Shown: positions 10,173-21,373, numbered from the stretch's first letter. The stretch is 64,000 nt of DNA from Rehmannia glutinosa (GCA_016081115.2 JABTTQ020002844.1:186001-250000), one strand, 5' to 3'. The notes: generated from the sequence alone by a model not told the origin. Translations and numbers: made by a program.

Positions 10173-11160
10173 ATACTATACATGATATCAGGACGACTAG
10201 CAGTTAAATACAACAGACTACCTATCATGCTTCTATATAAGTGTTATCAACACTTTCAGCAACATCTTCTCTACTAAGTTTTTGACTCGAACCTATGGGA
10301 ATTTTCATATGGGATGCAATATCTAAGTTGAATTTCTTCACTAGTTTTCGTGCATATTTGCTTTGAGAAATAAAAATCCCATCATTCGATTGTTTGATTT
10401 GTAAGCCCAAAATATAGTTCAATTCACCAACCATACTCATTTCAAATGTAGAAGACATACAATCAACAAATTCATTCAACAATTTTTGACTGGAAACACC
10501 AAATACAATATCATCCACGTAAATTTGAGCAATTAAAATGCTATGGTTAGTTCTTTGAATGAAAAGAGTCTTGTCCACTTCACCACGCTTAAAACCCATC
10601 TGGAGTAAATGCTCAGTTAATCATCCATATCAAGCTCTAGGGGCTTGTTAAAGACCATAAAGAGCCTTTTTAAGCTTAAACACATGGTTCGGTTTATAGG
10701 GATCTTCAAAGCCTTTTGGTTGTTCAACATAAGCTTCTTCATTTAAAATACCATTTAGAACAACACTTTTGACATCCATTTGGTGAAGTGTAAGATCAAG
10801 GTGACAAGCTATAGCAAGAAGAAGTCTAATGGATTCAATTCGGGCTATAGGAGCGAAGGTTTCATCAAAGTCAATCCCCTCAACCTATGTATACCCTTGA
10901 GCAACTAAACGAGCTTTATTTCGCACAATGTTCCTAGATTCATCAATTTTGTTTTTGAAAATCCATTTTGTACCAATCACATTCACATTTTCAGGTCTAG
11001 GAACTAAATATCAGACATCATTCTTAGCAAATGGATAGAGTTCATCTTGCATAGCATTAGTCCAGAATTCATTTTTCAAAGCCTCATTAACATTCTTAGG
11101 CTCAAAGTTAGAAATAAAACAACAAGTTCTTACCATAGTGCAGTTTGAAGACAAGTATGC
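10173..11160 (-). pseudogene. Reverse transcriptase (Sire-A), degraded
   Basis: The clean frame 10599-10225 holds the RT core from GFKRGEVDKTLFIQ through YVDDIVFG (10498-10521) to FEMSMVGELNYILGLQIKQ. Upstream, translated pieces of the N-terminal RT are recognisable (FKLKKALYGL near 10670, AYLDLTLHQMDVKSVVLN-type sequence near 10770). They are cut by several nonsense codons: the conserved KQAPRAWYD block has stops at Lys, Trp and Asp positions. Reading as far as about 11160 joins the integrase C-terminal part. Confidence 0.75.
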
Positions 11161-11224
11161 ATTTCTTACCATATCACGGTAGTTTACCTTCTCTTTTCTT
11201 CGTATTCGTACACCTTTGAGAACA

Positions 11225-12482
11225 TCACCTATTACTTGAGTAGTTGGGTGATTTTTCCGACTCGCTTGGTATGTCTCTCGGTTCGATCACCACATGATCA
11301 TCAAGTACCTGGTTTTGTTCATTCTCATGATCAGAATCAGTTTCTAAGTCAGTTTGTACAAGTGTGTTTACAGGTGCTGCTGCAGGTGTCTCAACATATG
11401 TTGGAACACTTGCAACGGCATCTGTTGTAACACTTGGTTCAACTTCAGTTTCTGAGACTGACTCAGATGTGCCATTTATCTCAATTAGATCAGAGACACA
11501 GTCTTCTTCAGTTTTTCGTGCAAGGTCAGCCAAATCATCGAATACAACATTCACAGTTTCCATAATAGTTCTTGTTCGAAGGTTAAAAACTCTATAAGCA
11601 TGACTGTTAGTGGAATATCCTAGGAACAGGCTTTTATCACTTTTCGAATCAAATTTAGCAAGCTCATCTCTATCATTTAACACATAACACACACATCCAA
11701 ACACATGAAAGTATTTAAGGTTAGTTTTTTTACCCAAAAGTATCTCATAAGGAGTCATAGTACTTCTTATCCTTAAATACACAGATTCGTAATATGACAT
11801 GCAGTGTTTAAGGCCTCAGCCCAAAAATGTTTAGTTAAATTTTTCGAACTCAACATAACTCGGGCTATTTCTTGCAATGTTCGATTTTTTCTTCCGCCAC
11901 CCCCTTTTGTTTTGGAGTTTTGGGTGCGAAGAATTCGCGAGAAATACCTTTCCTATCACAAAAGGATAAAAATGATGAATTTTCAAATTCTTTTCCATGA
12001 TTAGTCCTAATCCTAGCAATAGTGACAATATATAAATTACACACCTTTTTATGCAAATTTCTGAAAGATTCAAAAGCATCTGATTTTTCACGTAAGAAAG
12101 GAACCCAAGTAAAACGAGAGAAATCATCAACACATACAAAAGAATATTTCTTACCTCCAACATTTTCAACCTCAATTGGACTCATAAGATCCATATGAAG
12201 AAGTTCAAAACATCGAGTATTGTGAAAGTGTTGTGACACTTGGTGTGACACTCGAGTTTGTTTACCTTTTTGACACGATCCACACACAGAGGTATTTTTT
12301 GTGTTCAGTTTTGGTAATCCTCTTACAGCTTCATACTTAACAAGTTTATCAATCATTTTAAAGTTCACATGTCCTAACTTTTGATGACACAAATCCGTTT
12401 TGTTCAGTTTTACACTATGATAAGCAGTAATACCACCGAATTGGTACCAATTATCATAGATCTTAAACCTGCAAAGATGCAA
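11225..12482 (-). pseudogene. Integrase (Sire-A), two frames
   Basis: Frame 12482-11865 carries the GAG-pre-integrase and HHCC part (CHQKLGHVNFKMIDKLV, CGSCQKGKQ). It continues with the core: LLHMDLMSPIEVENVGGK, FVCVDDFSRFTWV, RTNHGKEFEN and TPKQKGVAEEK. After a break near 11810-11860, frame 11800-11225 gives the C-terminal part (TPYEILLGKKTNLKYFHVFG, LFLGYSTNSHAYRVFN) and an acidic, Thr/Val-rich linker to RT. D, D and E catalytic positions are visible. It inserts the cDNA. Confidence 0.8.
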
Positions 12483-12685
12483 ATGTTAGCTTTACCACAG
12501 ACTTCACAAGAATTCCTATCAAATTTAGCATATAAGTCATCATCACAAAGTTGGCTCATACTAAGTAGGTTTGTAGAAAGCCCTTCAACGTGTAGAACGT
12601 TTCTAAGCTTAGGAAGACCTTTTACATTTAGAGTACCTTTACCAACTATTTGTCCTCATGCACCACCACCATATGTGACCTTTCC

Positions 12686-12892
12686 TCAGTCAAATAACTC
12701 ATAGTCCGTTAGGTATTCTTTGGTAGTTGTCATATGGAGAGAACATCCACTATCAAAGTACAAAGACCCTGCAATGTTAGACCTCAAGGATGTATATATA
12801 ACATTACAAGTCAACTCAATTTTGCGGACCCAAATAGTTTGTTGTCTAGTCGAGGTGTTGCTAGAAGTGTGTGAGGACATTCGTGAGGACAT
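12686..12892 (-). pseudogene. Aspartic protease (Sire-A)
   Basis: The short frame ends in the copia protease active site, LYFDSGCSLHMTTTKEYL, with a conserved DSG triad. It processes the polyprotein. It is separated from integrase by about 200 bases of disrupted frame (12483-12685) in which the ILNVLHVEGL-type and SQLCDDD-type protease C-terminus is still faintly readable. Confidence 0.7.
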
Positions 12893-14652
12893 TTGGCCAG
12901 AAACCTTTTGACGTTTTAGATTAGACTTTAGCTTATAGTAATATGGTTTAATATGACTAGGTTTATAGCAGTAATGACAGACATAATGTTTTTTGCTTTC
13001 TGTAGCTTTTCATTAGAACAAGAGGGTTTTTCAGTAGAAGAATTTGAAGCCTCAGAGTTTTCAGATCCTTTTACAAAAATAGGAGTTTTGTATCCCTAAC
13101 TCGTTTTATCTGTATTTCTTAAGGCTAGGATTTCGTCAAGTTTAGCTTTGCCAGAATTAAGCATTTTCAGTGTTTCAAAGAGATTTTTCAAGTTCAGATT
13201 TTACCTTTTCTAACTCCTCATCTTTCCTGGTTAACATGATTTCCAGTCGTGTCAGAGAATTCTTCTGCTCCTCGTTCTCCTTTGTAAGTTTTTCATTCAC
13301 CTTTGTGAGACATCCGATATGTTCAACACGTTTTTCCCAGTCGTGGTATAGTTCTTGGTAAGCATCCATAATGTTTTGTACTACATTATCGGAGTCCTCA
13401 GGAACCTAGATATCTGTTTCAACTAGAGAGGCAGATGTTAAGCAAAACGTATTTGAAGGGTTAGAGAAAGTGTACATGTTAGGTGTTGGAACATATCGAG
13501 CAACACCTCGAGAGACATCTAGTGGATTGATTTGCAGCGCCTTCTTCTCATTGATGATTGTCATGAGAGCAGTATTTTCATCATTCTGACCTGAGTTCTC
13601 TTCCTCTGACTTATCATCTCTCAAAGTAACACTCAAATTCATACCTTTTTTACGCAAAGTATTGCACATTCATTGGCATAGTGCCCAAACCCAGTGCATG
13701 CTCTACATCTGACCTTTTCAATATCAAACCGATTCCCAGTTTTATCTTGGTTCCTATCAGGCATATTTCGTTGAGGATATCTAGGAGCATTAGGTTTAAA
13801 AAGTTTGTTAGTTTTGGAATTAAATTGAGTTTTGTTTTTGTTTTTCATAATCCTACTGAATGTTTTAGCAAACATAACCATAGATTCCTCACCTGATTCA
13901 GATTCCTCAACCTCTTTAGTTAATTGAGCTAATTCATTAGTTTCATCGGGTAATACCTGTAGAGCTATGCTTTTCCCTTTTGACTTCCTTTTGTCGACAA
14001 AATTGAGTTACCAGGTTTTGAGGATCCCAACTAACTCATCAAGTCGTAGTATAGCAATATTTGGTAGTTCTTCAACCGCAGTAATCTTTATATCAAACCT
14101 TTCAGGTAGGGAACGCATCATCTTGCTTACTAACCTTGAATTTGAAATAGGCTCACCCAGAGATTGAGATTCATTGGCGATGTCACAAAGTCATCCATGG
14201 TAAGATGTGATGTCTTCATCTTCCTCCATCTTCAGATTTTCAAACCCTACAGTTAGGTGTCGTAACTTGGAGAGACGAACACTTGCAGATCCTTCACAAT
14301 GTTTTTGCAAAGCCTCCCATGCGTCTTTGGTTTCAGTATAGTTGCAGATGATTTTAAACATGTTGAAATCAACTGCACCAAAAATAGCATTGAGAGCTTT
14401 CGAATTGTAGTTCACCAGTTGAATATCTTCATTGGACCAACTTATTTCATCTTCCACATCTATAATATTTGGAGGAGTCCATCCAATTGAAATAGTGCGC
14501 CAAGCTTTCTCATCAATTGATTTTATAAAAGCCCGCATCTTGATCTTCCAAATTGAGTAGTTAAATCCATCTAACATAGGTGGACAAAACATAGCTGAAA
14601 CTTGACTATCCATTGCTTTCTCGAACTTAGGATCAACACTTAGTGAAATCAA
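12893..14652 (-). pseudogene. Gag (Sire-A), broken into several frames
   Basis: The N-terminal capsid part is at 14652-14191 (PPMLDGFNYSIWKIKMRAFI, then TKDAWEALQKHCEGSASV). A first zinc knuckle, CRACTGFGHYANEC, lies in frame 13881-13639. A coiled-coil-rich segment follows in frame 13369-13175 (repeated E/K heptads). A second knuckle near 12960-13010 reads CHYCYKPSHIKPYY, with the last Cys changed to Tyr. Two knuckles plus a coiled coil is the Sirevirus Gag layout. The open frame begins close to the PBS; the start at 14652 may not be the original one. Confidence 0.75.
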
Positions 14653-14655
14653 GTG

Positions 14656-14673
14656 TTGGCTCTAGATGCCAAT
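14656..14673 (-). other. Primer binding site of Sire-A
   Basis: On the minus strand, the sequence beside the LTR end reads ttggcatctagagccaac, a diverged form of the initiator-tRNA-Met complement (tggtatcagagc). It lies directly after the CA end of the 5' LTR. Confidence 0.65.
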
Positions 14674-15690
14674 TGAAATAATTTTAGGTCCCAAACTTTC
14701 TCAGAATAAATTGTTGTTACAAATACCAGTAACACTTATACCAACTCGCAGCGGATAAAACTAAAACACAGAGATAAAAATTGTCTATAAGAATAAAAGT
14801 ACTTATAAACGTGTCAACAGGGCGAAATAATCCACTAGTTGAATGTATCTATTACAAATCTCAATATCAATGACTCAACTAGAACAAAACTTATCAAAAC
14901 TCCTTTCTATGAGTAGAAATATATCTTGTAAAACAATTCGTCCAAAAAGAAAGAATATCAACTATCCTGAACTTATATGAAAACAACAGATGGACGAAAA
15001 ACAGAGAAACAAAGATGCTCAATCGCTGTGTGTTGAATCGGGTACTCGTGGCAAAGATTGCTCAACACGCCGCATGCGTGCGTAATATCGACTCTATTTC
15101 TCTCTTGCATCCGATCTCTCTCTCGAAGATATATGCTCTCTCTCAGTTGTAATTCTGCGTACAGAATTATGTGGGGGACGTCCTCTTTATATAGTCAATC
15201 TTTTGAAGAGTTTGAGTCCCTGCAAAACAAGGAAGAAAGAGACATAGTGGAACTAGGATTCATAATCATATAAGGACTAGGACTCTTTTAAAAACCTCCT
15301 TTATCAAAATCGATTTTTCCATATTAGTATAAAACTCGAGAATCCAGTTTTAATACAATCCTTTTCTAAATTAACTTCCTTTATTTAAGAAATCCTAATT
15401 TAAGAAGTAACCAAGAAAGGCAAAACTCTTAAATTGGAAATTTTCGAAAATAAGGAAAAATATTTAATATCCTTAAAAACACGGAATTAACATACATGTA
15501 TGCCTTTTTCTCCTTGTTTCACACTGCGAACCAATCCAGGCAAAGGTACTTAAATTCCTCCACCCGACGAAGCTCTGGTTTTCCGTGGTGGTAAGCTCTG
15601 TTTACACGGGCCTCACCAAATGTACAAGTTGATCCAAGTTGCCATTTTCTTCACAAGTCTCTAATGCACCCTTTTGCAACGTTGTGTTAC
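14674..15690 (-). repeat. 5' LTR of Sire-A, outer border approximate
   Basis: The inner border is set by the PBS; in plus orientation the LTR starts tgaaataatt. It carries a minus-strand TATA box at 15187-15196. The outer end is unclear because the partner LTR is missing. Candidates lie between about 15530 and 15693, where plus-strand gtgttacaca could be the TG...CA end. Confidence 0.5.
15187..15196 (-). promoter_or_regulatory. TATA box of the Sire-A 5' LTR
   Basis: The plus strand reads tttatatag, so the minus strand has ctatataaa, followed by a CT-rich stretch with repeated ctctct in the plus-strand region 15095-15135. It would drive element transcription leftward. Confidence 0.5.
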
Positions 15691-15693
15691 ACA

Positions 15694-16917
15694 TCTTTGA
15701 TTGTTTTCTTTAAACAAGAGTTTTGTGTTTGGTGGTTAATTCTTGCTTTTGTCGGATTTATTTTTACCTCTGTATTGCATAAATGAATTACATCATACCT
15801 TTTAAGCAAATTATTAATGGAAAATTTGGTTGGGCAAAGGTATATGCACTGAATGAGGTCAGTATTCAAAGCTTGGGAGCAGCGTCTTAACTCTTCAGAG
15901 GTGTTACATTCTTGCTGAGATATGCAGTAGCTGAATTTGAATATAACCGTGCATTAGTTGCATAGAGCAGATGTATGGTTTAAATCTAATTAAGTAGTGT
16001 TGAATGCTCTGGATTAGCCTAGTGTGTATAGAGTTGCATAGAGCAGATGTATGGTTTAAATTGTATTCTATGATTCCTGAATTTGGTGATGGTTGACATC
16101 TTTAATAGATCAAATATTTACAAATTTTGTCTCAACTGCCACAGGGTCACTTGGAAAGCATTGAAGGTGATCCGGAGTTGATAGTTTTTATTCCGCAATT
16201 ATCAACCTTCTTAGTTCTTCATATGACAATGGTAAATTTTCTATTTTTCTCCATTTCTCCTTTTTGTTTTGGAACATTGAGAAATAACTTGTTTAGTAAG
16301 GCTGATAAGGAACTACATTTATGTGCATAATAGAAAAGCATTTACAGATAGCAAAGTTGCTTTTGAACTCAACTAACAAAAAACTGAAACACACTTTACA
16401 CAATATATGATAGTTTGAATTTGGGTTGGTGGCGATTTTATTAATGCGTAGTCCCAAAATCCATGTTATGTAGGTTTAATGCTGTGATCATGGCCAATGT
16501 TGGTATGGTGGTCAACATAAATAAGCATAAACTTTGATGTATATTGATTACAAGGTTATTGAAATTGTGCTTTCCTATCTTTGGTGCTAGCAGTAAGCTG
16601 CATCATTTCTTGTTCACCTACATAAGCGCCACAACCCTCGTTAAATTTGTTAAGATAAACGGTGTTCTCCCTATAAGCTGCACCAATCAACATATAATTC
16701 TTCATTTCAAACTTTTTTTACTTGGGTAAATTTGTATTTTATTATATCTACCATAGAGTGATAATCAAGAGGAAAGAGGCTGAGGCATCCCTATTTGATC
16801 TTTCGCAAAGGGATTTCTTTACAAAATCACAGAGTAGTTAGATTAATAGATTTCGCTTGTGTATTCTTTTTATAAACTAATGTTAATCTATGGGGGGTCA
16901 TGATCACATCGAAATTT
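15694..16917. other. Unassigned AT-rich DNA with an exon-like scrap
   Basis: No recognisable element. A 29-base unit, gttgcatagagcagatgtat..., occurs twice (from about 15958 and 16034). A short stretch at 16136-16230 looks exon-like (GHLESIEGDPELIVFIPQLS), with cacag before it and ggtaaat after it. The remainder (16240-16900) shows nothing I can name. Confidence 0.35.
16136..16234 (+). pseudogene. Possible relic exon of an unidentified gene
   Basis: The frame reads GHLESIEGDPELIVFIPQLS and STFLVLHMTM. It is preceded by a pyrimidine-rich tract ending cacag (acceptor-like) and followed by atggtaaatttt (donor-like). Residue composition is more protein-like than in the neighbouring DNA. I do not recognise the family. 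No flanking exon is clear, although the frame around 15857-15910 (FKAWEQRLNSSEVLHSC) may be another. It could be chance. Confidence 0.2.
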
Positions 16918-17520
16918 TGTTGGAAATTTGGGTTTGAGAAAGTGGGCGTCATCCCGACTTTGACCAAATTTTCGGTGGCTAAGAATTTAATTTTGGAGGA
17001 ATTAAATTGTATATTATTGATCTACTTTCCGAGTAGATGTTCGTAGTATTTTTTATTTCTCAAAACCGAATTTCGGTGAGTGAGAAATTAATACACGAAG
17101 TTGGCCACAAAAATGGGTATTATGAAAAGGGAGTTGAAAGGTTTTTTCTTCATCCCACATAGCTTAGAAAGCTAAGTTTATCCTAATTTATAAACTAGAA
17201 GATGTTATTAGTTGGATATACTATAACATAAGTGGATGATCACAATGGCCACACATCATACGCCCGCCCGCCCGGCCCGGGCGTGGGCTTGGGCTTGGCT
17301 TGGAGTCGGGGCGGGGCCGGCCCTTATTGGGCCCGGATGAACCGGACATTGCAGTGTCCATATTCATAGTTGACTAATGGAGTATGTAACTCCTCAGATA
17401 GTGGGGTTGTAACCTTAGCATTGTGGTCATCAATGTGTTTGTAACACCTGGGAGTTACAAAGGAGGTTAATGCCCATTACCTTACCATGATTAATTCCCT
17501 GCAGGTGGAGTTTTTGCTGT

Positions 17521-17530
17521 CTATAAATAG
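17521..17530 (+). promoter_or_regulatory. TATA box of the candidate LTR
   Basis: The sequence ctataaatag lies about 60 bases after the gttacaaagg block. The downstream DNA is richer in coding-like triplets, as expected for an LTR R region. Confidence 0.5.
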
Positions 17531-17539
17531 CTGGTTCCA

Positions 17540-17986
17540 TTGCAGATTTCAGACATAGAAAAATCGGATACATTCAGCATTTTTCAAAGGTGTCGTCGAA
17601 AGTGTCGTGAACATTTCTTATCACATTTTCAACAACATTTCACTGCATTCGAGTCCAAAGAAGCCGCTTCTCGCTCCTTCGAGTTCGACAGGTGCCTTTG
17701 TGTCTGGGGTGCTACTGTACACAAAGGACGTAAAGCCATTTTATCTTTGGGGACATTACGCCAAACCGTGAGCACTAGCCGGGACGTATTTGTTTTGCGG
17801 ATAGAGTTCTACTCGACTCGGCTTTTTCCAATTGTAATAGTCAGATTTCTATTTCCTTGTAATTTTCCATCTTCTGTTTGTAAAGCCATTGTTGAAGGCT
17901 CCCGTTGTAATCACTTTGTAAACAAAGCATTATTATCAACAAATTCTACACTCATTTTTTTCCTCTCTCTGAGCCTCATGCACTGA
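17540..17986 (+). other. 148-codon open frame in the candidate LTR, probably non-coding
   Basis: The frame starts MQISDIEKSDTFSIFQRC and is Cys/Phe/Ser-rich. It ends in FFLSLSLMH close to the LTR end. It lies wholly in the R/U5-like part, shows no known domain, and its end follows the LTR border. I therefore treat it as a chance frame, while noting its unusual length for such DNA. Confidence 0.25.
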
Positions 17987-17994
17987 TAATTACA

Positions 17995-18700
17995 GGGGAA
18001 TGCAAGAATTATCATCATTCTGAAAAACGAATTCAGCCAAAAGAGAAAGGATTTGAACAATGTAGGTTTGATTTACAAATATACCCTATAACAAGCACTT
18101 TGTTATTGCAAATATTATCATATGCATTGTATTGAATATTTATATAGAATGTAATAAAATTCGTCATAAAATATTTTATTCCTGCCAAAGTGATAATTTG
18201 TATCTGGGTAATTTTCTTTTTTCTTTTTCTTTATGTGATCAACTCTTTCATGCTTTTTTGATGAAGCTGATTGTATGATTAAGTTTATGTTATTAAAAGA
18301 AACTAGTTTATGTGTATGATTATTTGCTATTGGTGCTGATGTTTATCTTTTTTTGTATTTTCTTGTAGGTTGATTTATAAAGAAAAATCCAGACATTGAA
18401 TACCAAGTTAGCATTTGAAGCAACCAAGTAATATTGCATCGATTACCTAATGTATTGTACTGAAAGGATCTTCTATATTGTATTGTAGAACATGATGATC
18501 CGTTTTGTTATTAAATTATCGACTTAATATGGTAAGTTATTGTATTATTGGTGTATGACATTATGGCGATTGTTGTTGTATTATTCGTATATGGTGGTAT
18601 TTTTATGTTATTGATGTCGTATTAATGTTGTTGCGCTGGTAGGGCATAGTGTTTTTAAATAATTGTACAGGTGTAGGGCGTATTGTTTTGTAAATTTGTG
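17995..18700. other. Unassigned AT-rich DNA
   Basis: No gene or element is recognised. A pyrimidine tract followed by tgtaggttgattt near 18364 resembles a splice acceptor, but no exon follows. Confidence 0.4.
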
Positions 18701-18730
18701 GGGAAAAACTTGTACATAGGTTTATGAAAT

Positions 18731-18837
18731 AACCGATGTAAATCCAGATTTTTAAATCGGTTTCTTAGATAACAGTTGTAAAATCCCATATTTTTAACAT
18801 CGTTTCTGGAAGAACTGATGTAAAATTCTATTTTACT
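18731..18837. repeat. CACTA-like subterminal repeats
   Basis: About 2.5 copies of a 40-42-base unit begin aaccgatgtaaat, aacagttgtaaaat and aactgatgtaaaat. Each unit contains an inverted partner (aaatcggttt, acatcgttt). Such short direct and inverted accgatgt repeats are typical just inside the ends of plant CACTA transposons. The diagnostic CACTA terminus is not visible, so this is a decayed end at best. Confidence 0.4.
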
Positions 18838-18889
18838 AAATGTAAGGAACTGAGATGTGAGTAATCCTAAATTTTGGGACGGTCACGAT

Positions 18890-19284
18890 AGGGATGGCAA
18901 TTTGGACCTGATCCCGCGGGTACCCACCCTGGCCCACCTCGTGACCCGCGATGGGGCGGGGCAGGTCTAGGTATCACTTTCGCCTGCGGGTACGCGTCCC
19001 GCCCCACCCCACCTTGAATTTTTATTTTTAAAGTATATTTTAATATGTATTTTACATATATAATATATATTATGATATAATTTTTATGTATTCTTATATT
19101 ATATGTAATATTTATAAATTGATAATAACAACTTTTGTATATAAAAATTATAAATATATATTTTTTTCATTTTTTATTATTTTATATTTAATTTAATTTA
19201 AAATGGGGCAGAACGGGTCGACTCACCCGTCCTAAGTATGCGGTGGGTCTGAGTCTTTTCGGACCCGCCTCAATATCATCCCCC
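18890..19284. mobile_element. hAT-type MITE with 8-bp target duplication
   Basis: A 395-bp element starts agggatggcaatt and ends catccccc, with GC-rich ends (gcgggtaccc, ggacccgcct) around a very AT-rich centre. It is flanked by gtcacgat (18882-18889) and gtcacaat (19285-19292), an 8-bp duplication with one mismatch. The 8-bp length and the agggatggc terminus fit the hAT superfamily. There is no coding capacity. Confidence 0.75.
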
Positions 19285-19292
19285 GTCACAAT

Positions 19293-20420
19293 AGTTTAGG
19301 ACAATTCTCTGAATTTTCAGTTGTGCAACTCAAGGTTTTCTTTTTTTCTTTTCCAATGTTTAAATATTAATTTAACAATCTTTAAGAGTTTGAGAGTAAA
19401 GTACTATTTGTTTTCTTACTATTATGAGGAAGTTTACTTATAAATATGCAAATAAAACCAAATAGTAACTAATCATATAAAAAATATAAGTACATGTATT
19501 AATATAATAATGAAATGGTAGCTAGTACAAAAATAGTAGTACTAAAATAGTGAAGGATAATATATGATAAATTTCCAGTTTTATTGTAGGAAACCTTGGA
19601 AGCTTGGGTAAGAAGGCAAAAATCTCATTTTTCTAAATAAAATTAGGTTTGCTTGCAACTTCATAAATTTCACGGCATTAGCAATTTCAAGAAATTCACA
19701 ACATTAAACTATTTCACGACTTCACAATATACACCATTTTTATGAATTCACAATATAAGATTATTCTATGATTGTTTACTTTTTGTTTCTTTCAAGATAA
19801 TTTAGTTTTTTAAACAAAAAGTATCAATTGCATCATTCATGATTTGAATTTATACTTTCGCTTGCATTTTAATTCTTATAACTGCTTGACTTGGCCTTCT
19901 AGTAAAACAAAAGTCATTTATTAACTGTTTGAGTCTATTGCGGGGTGGGGGGGTTAGACAATCGATCGAACATGTTGCTTGTCGTCCCTGTTTGACTACC
20001 CATGTGCCTATTCCCATTTTTCTGATTGGGCCAGAGACGGCGGTAGAATATGGGTCGTAGAACAGTACATTCCAGAATATGACAATCTCTAGGGTAAAAA
20101 AGCCCATAGCTAAAGAGACGTCGAGCCTATTGGAAGGGATAAGGTGATTGGGTTTTAGCCAAATATTGTTGGAAGCCATAAGGAGAACAAATAGGGTATG
20201 TGTGATAAACACTTATCCTATATTTCTTGTTTTTTGGGCTGACGAATTGACTGATTGACTGTTTTAATTAAAATAACTTAATTTTAGAAACTAGATGTCT
20301 ACTATTTATTTTAAAAATTGAGATACCAATTGCCCATTTGAAAAGAAAAATATTTACCGTACTCGATTAATTGTTGCCTAATATGCTTTGAATCATTGTT
20401 AGCATTAAAAATTGATTGAT
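19293..20420. other. Unassigned AT-rich DNA
   Basis: No gene or element is recognised. The open frame at 19850-20212 (-) has no known domain. It is probably old repeat-derived sequence. Confidence 0.4.
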
Positions 20421-20927
20421 CATTATTGAATTTCAAAATGTTCTTTATTATCGCGGTAAATGAAACTTATGTACATCATTCTCATGCATACATAATGTCT
20501 TTTGGCACACTAAGTATTTTACTCACACAAAAGGAAATATTTTAGTTTTCACATATTGTATTCCTCTACCTCAATCTACTAAGCTTATTTAGCTCACCCA
20601 TGATTTTCAAAAAAACTTTTCATAGACCAAATACTTTGAGATCAATGAGACTGACACGAGACTTCCAGCTCATGGTTGACTCTACATACCAGCTTCCTTT
20701 TGAAGAACTTATCCGTCAGTGTTTGAATAATCTAACTATTTTATTAGGTGACTTGCACCTCTATTTTAATTGTATGCTATGGTTTTGTAAACTTTCGTTG
20801 TATTTATGGTTTTAGTTACTTGTAGTTTGAATAATAACTATTGAGGAGCCTAAGTTTGAATACCCAGGGTTGTACCCAATTGGATGTTATTCTATTTTAT
20901 TGGGTTACAAATTTGTGGTGTGACAAC
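20421..20927 (+). repeat. Probable 3' part of a gypsy LTR
   Basis: The text actaagtattttactcac, later cttatttagctcaccc and the ending tttgtggtgtgaca resemble the R/U5 part of plant chromovirus LTRs. No left border, partner LTR or flanking duplication is visible. The short open frame at 20600-20815 is not convincing. Confidence 0.3.
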
Positions 20928-20935
20928 TAGGGCTT

Positions 20936-21373
20936 TGAAGTCATAAGGGCTTGAAAAATATAGACCCTGCCCTAGCCCTGCAGGGCTAGCGCCGGGCCAC
21001 GCCGGCCCAATAGATATTAATTTTTTTTCTTTTTGAAAAAGTCATGCCCTTATAAATTTAATATTCATAATCAAATAAAATACTAATATAATATAATCTA
21101 ATAAAATTTAAGTACCAATAAATAAGGTTACTTATAAATAAGTTTATGAATTAATAAATTAACATTAACAATCTAACGTTCCAACAATAGAATCAAGGAT
21201 CATAATATCATGTTCCTTCATCTTAATCAATTATAATTTGCCAAATTTAAATGATAATTGATAAATGGGATAAAAAAAACTAGAATTGGTAGTATTATAC
21301 GTACAAATTTAAATATATATCTATAAAATACAAAAACATTGCTGAAAAAAGCCTTAAGGGCCGACCAAGAACT
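20936..21373. repeat. GC-ended repeat split by Sire-B (left part)
   Basis: It begins tagggctttgaagtc, has a GC-rich block (gccctgcagggctagcgcc, 20973-20991), then AT-rich DNA, and stops at the Sire-B insertion. The sequence resuming at 29997 (gccctaaggcc, then ataaaaagccct) looks like its right end. AGGGCTTT/AAAGCCCT could be terminal inverted repeats of a hAT-like MITE, but I see no matching flanks. Confidence 0.3.

Larger units (their letters stand above)
8230..15690 (-). mobile_element. Sire-A: Ty1/copia Sirevirus lacking its 3' end
   Basis: On the minus strand the order is 5' LTR, tRNA-Met-type PBS, Gag, protease, integrase, RT, RNase H, then a long 3' region opening a further reading frame. 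That order (integrase before RT) defines copia. The Gag with two CCHC knuckles, the YVDDIVFG RT box, and a long post-pol region with an extra frame fit the Sirevirus (SIRE/Maximus) lineage. The element breaks off near 8230 with no 3' LTR. The right LTR border, about 15690, is uncertain. Coding regions carry many stops and frameshifts. Confidence 0.8.
16918..17994 (+). repeat. Candidate LTR, solo or remnant, lineage unknown
   Basis: The segment starts tgttggaaatttggg and can end ataattaca at 17994, about 1.08 kb. Inside are a GC-rich tract (17261-17345), a TATA box, and a transcribed-looking downstream part with an open frame at 17540-17986 and several polyadenylation-like TTGTAAT/TTTGTAA runs. 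I found no matching 5-bp flanks and no PBS, so the borders and the solo status are not proven. Confidence 0.5.

Noticed and set aside
19850..20212. A 120-codon minus-strand frame.
   Set aside because: No recognisable domain, composition like the surrounding DNA, and no start context or neighbours to support it.
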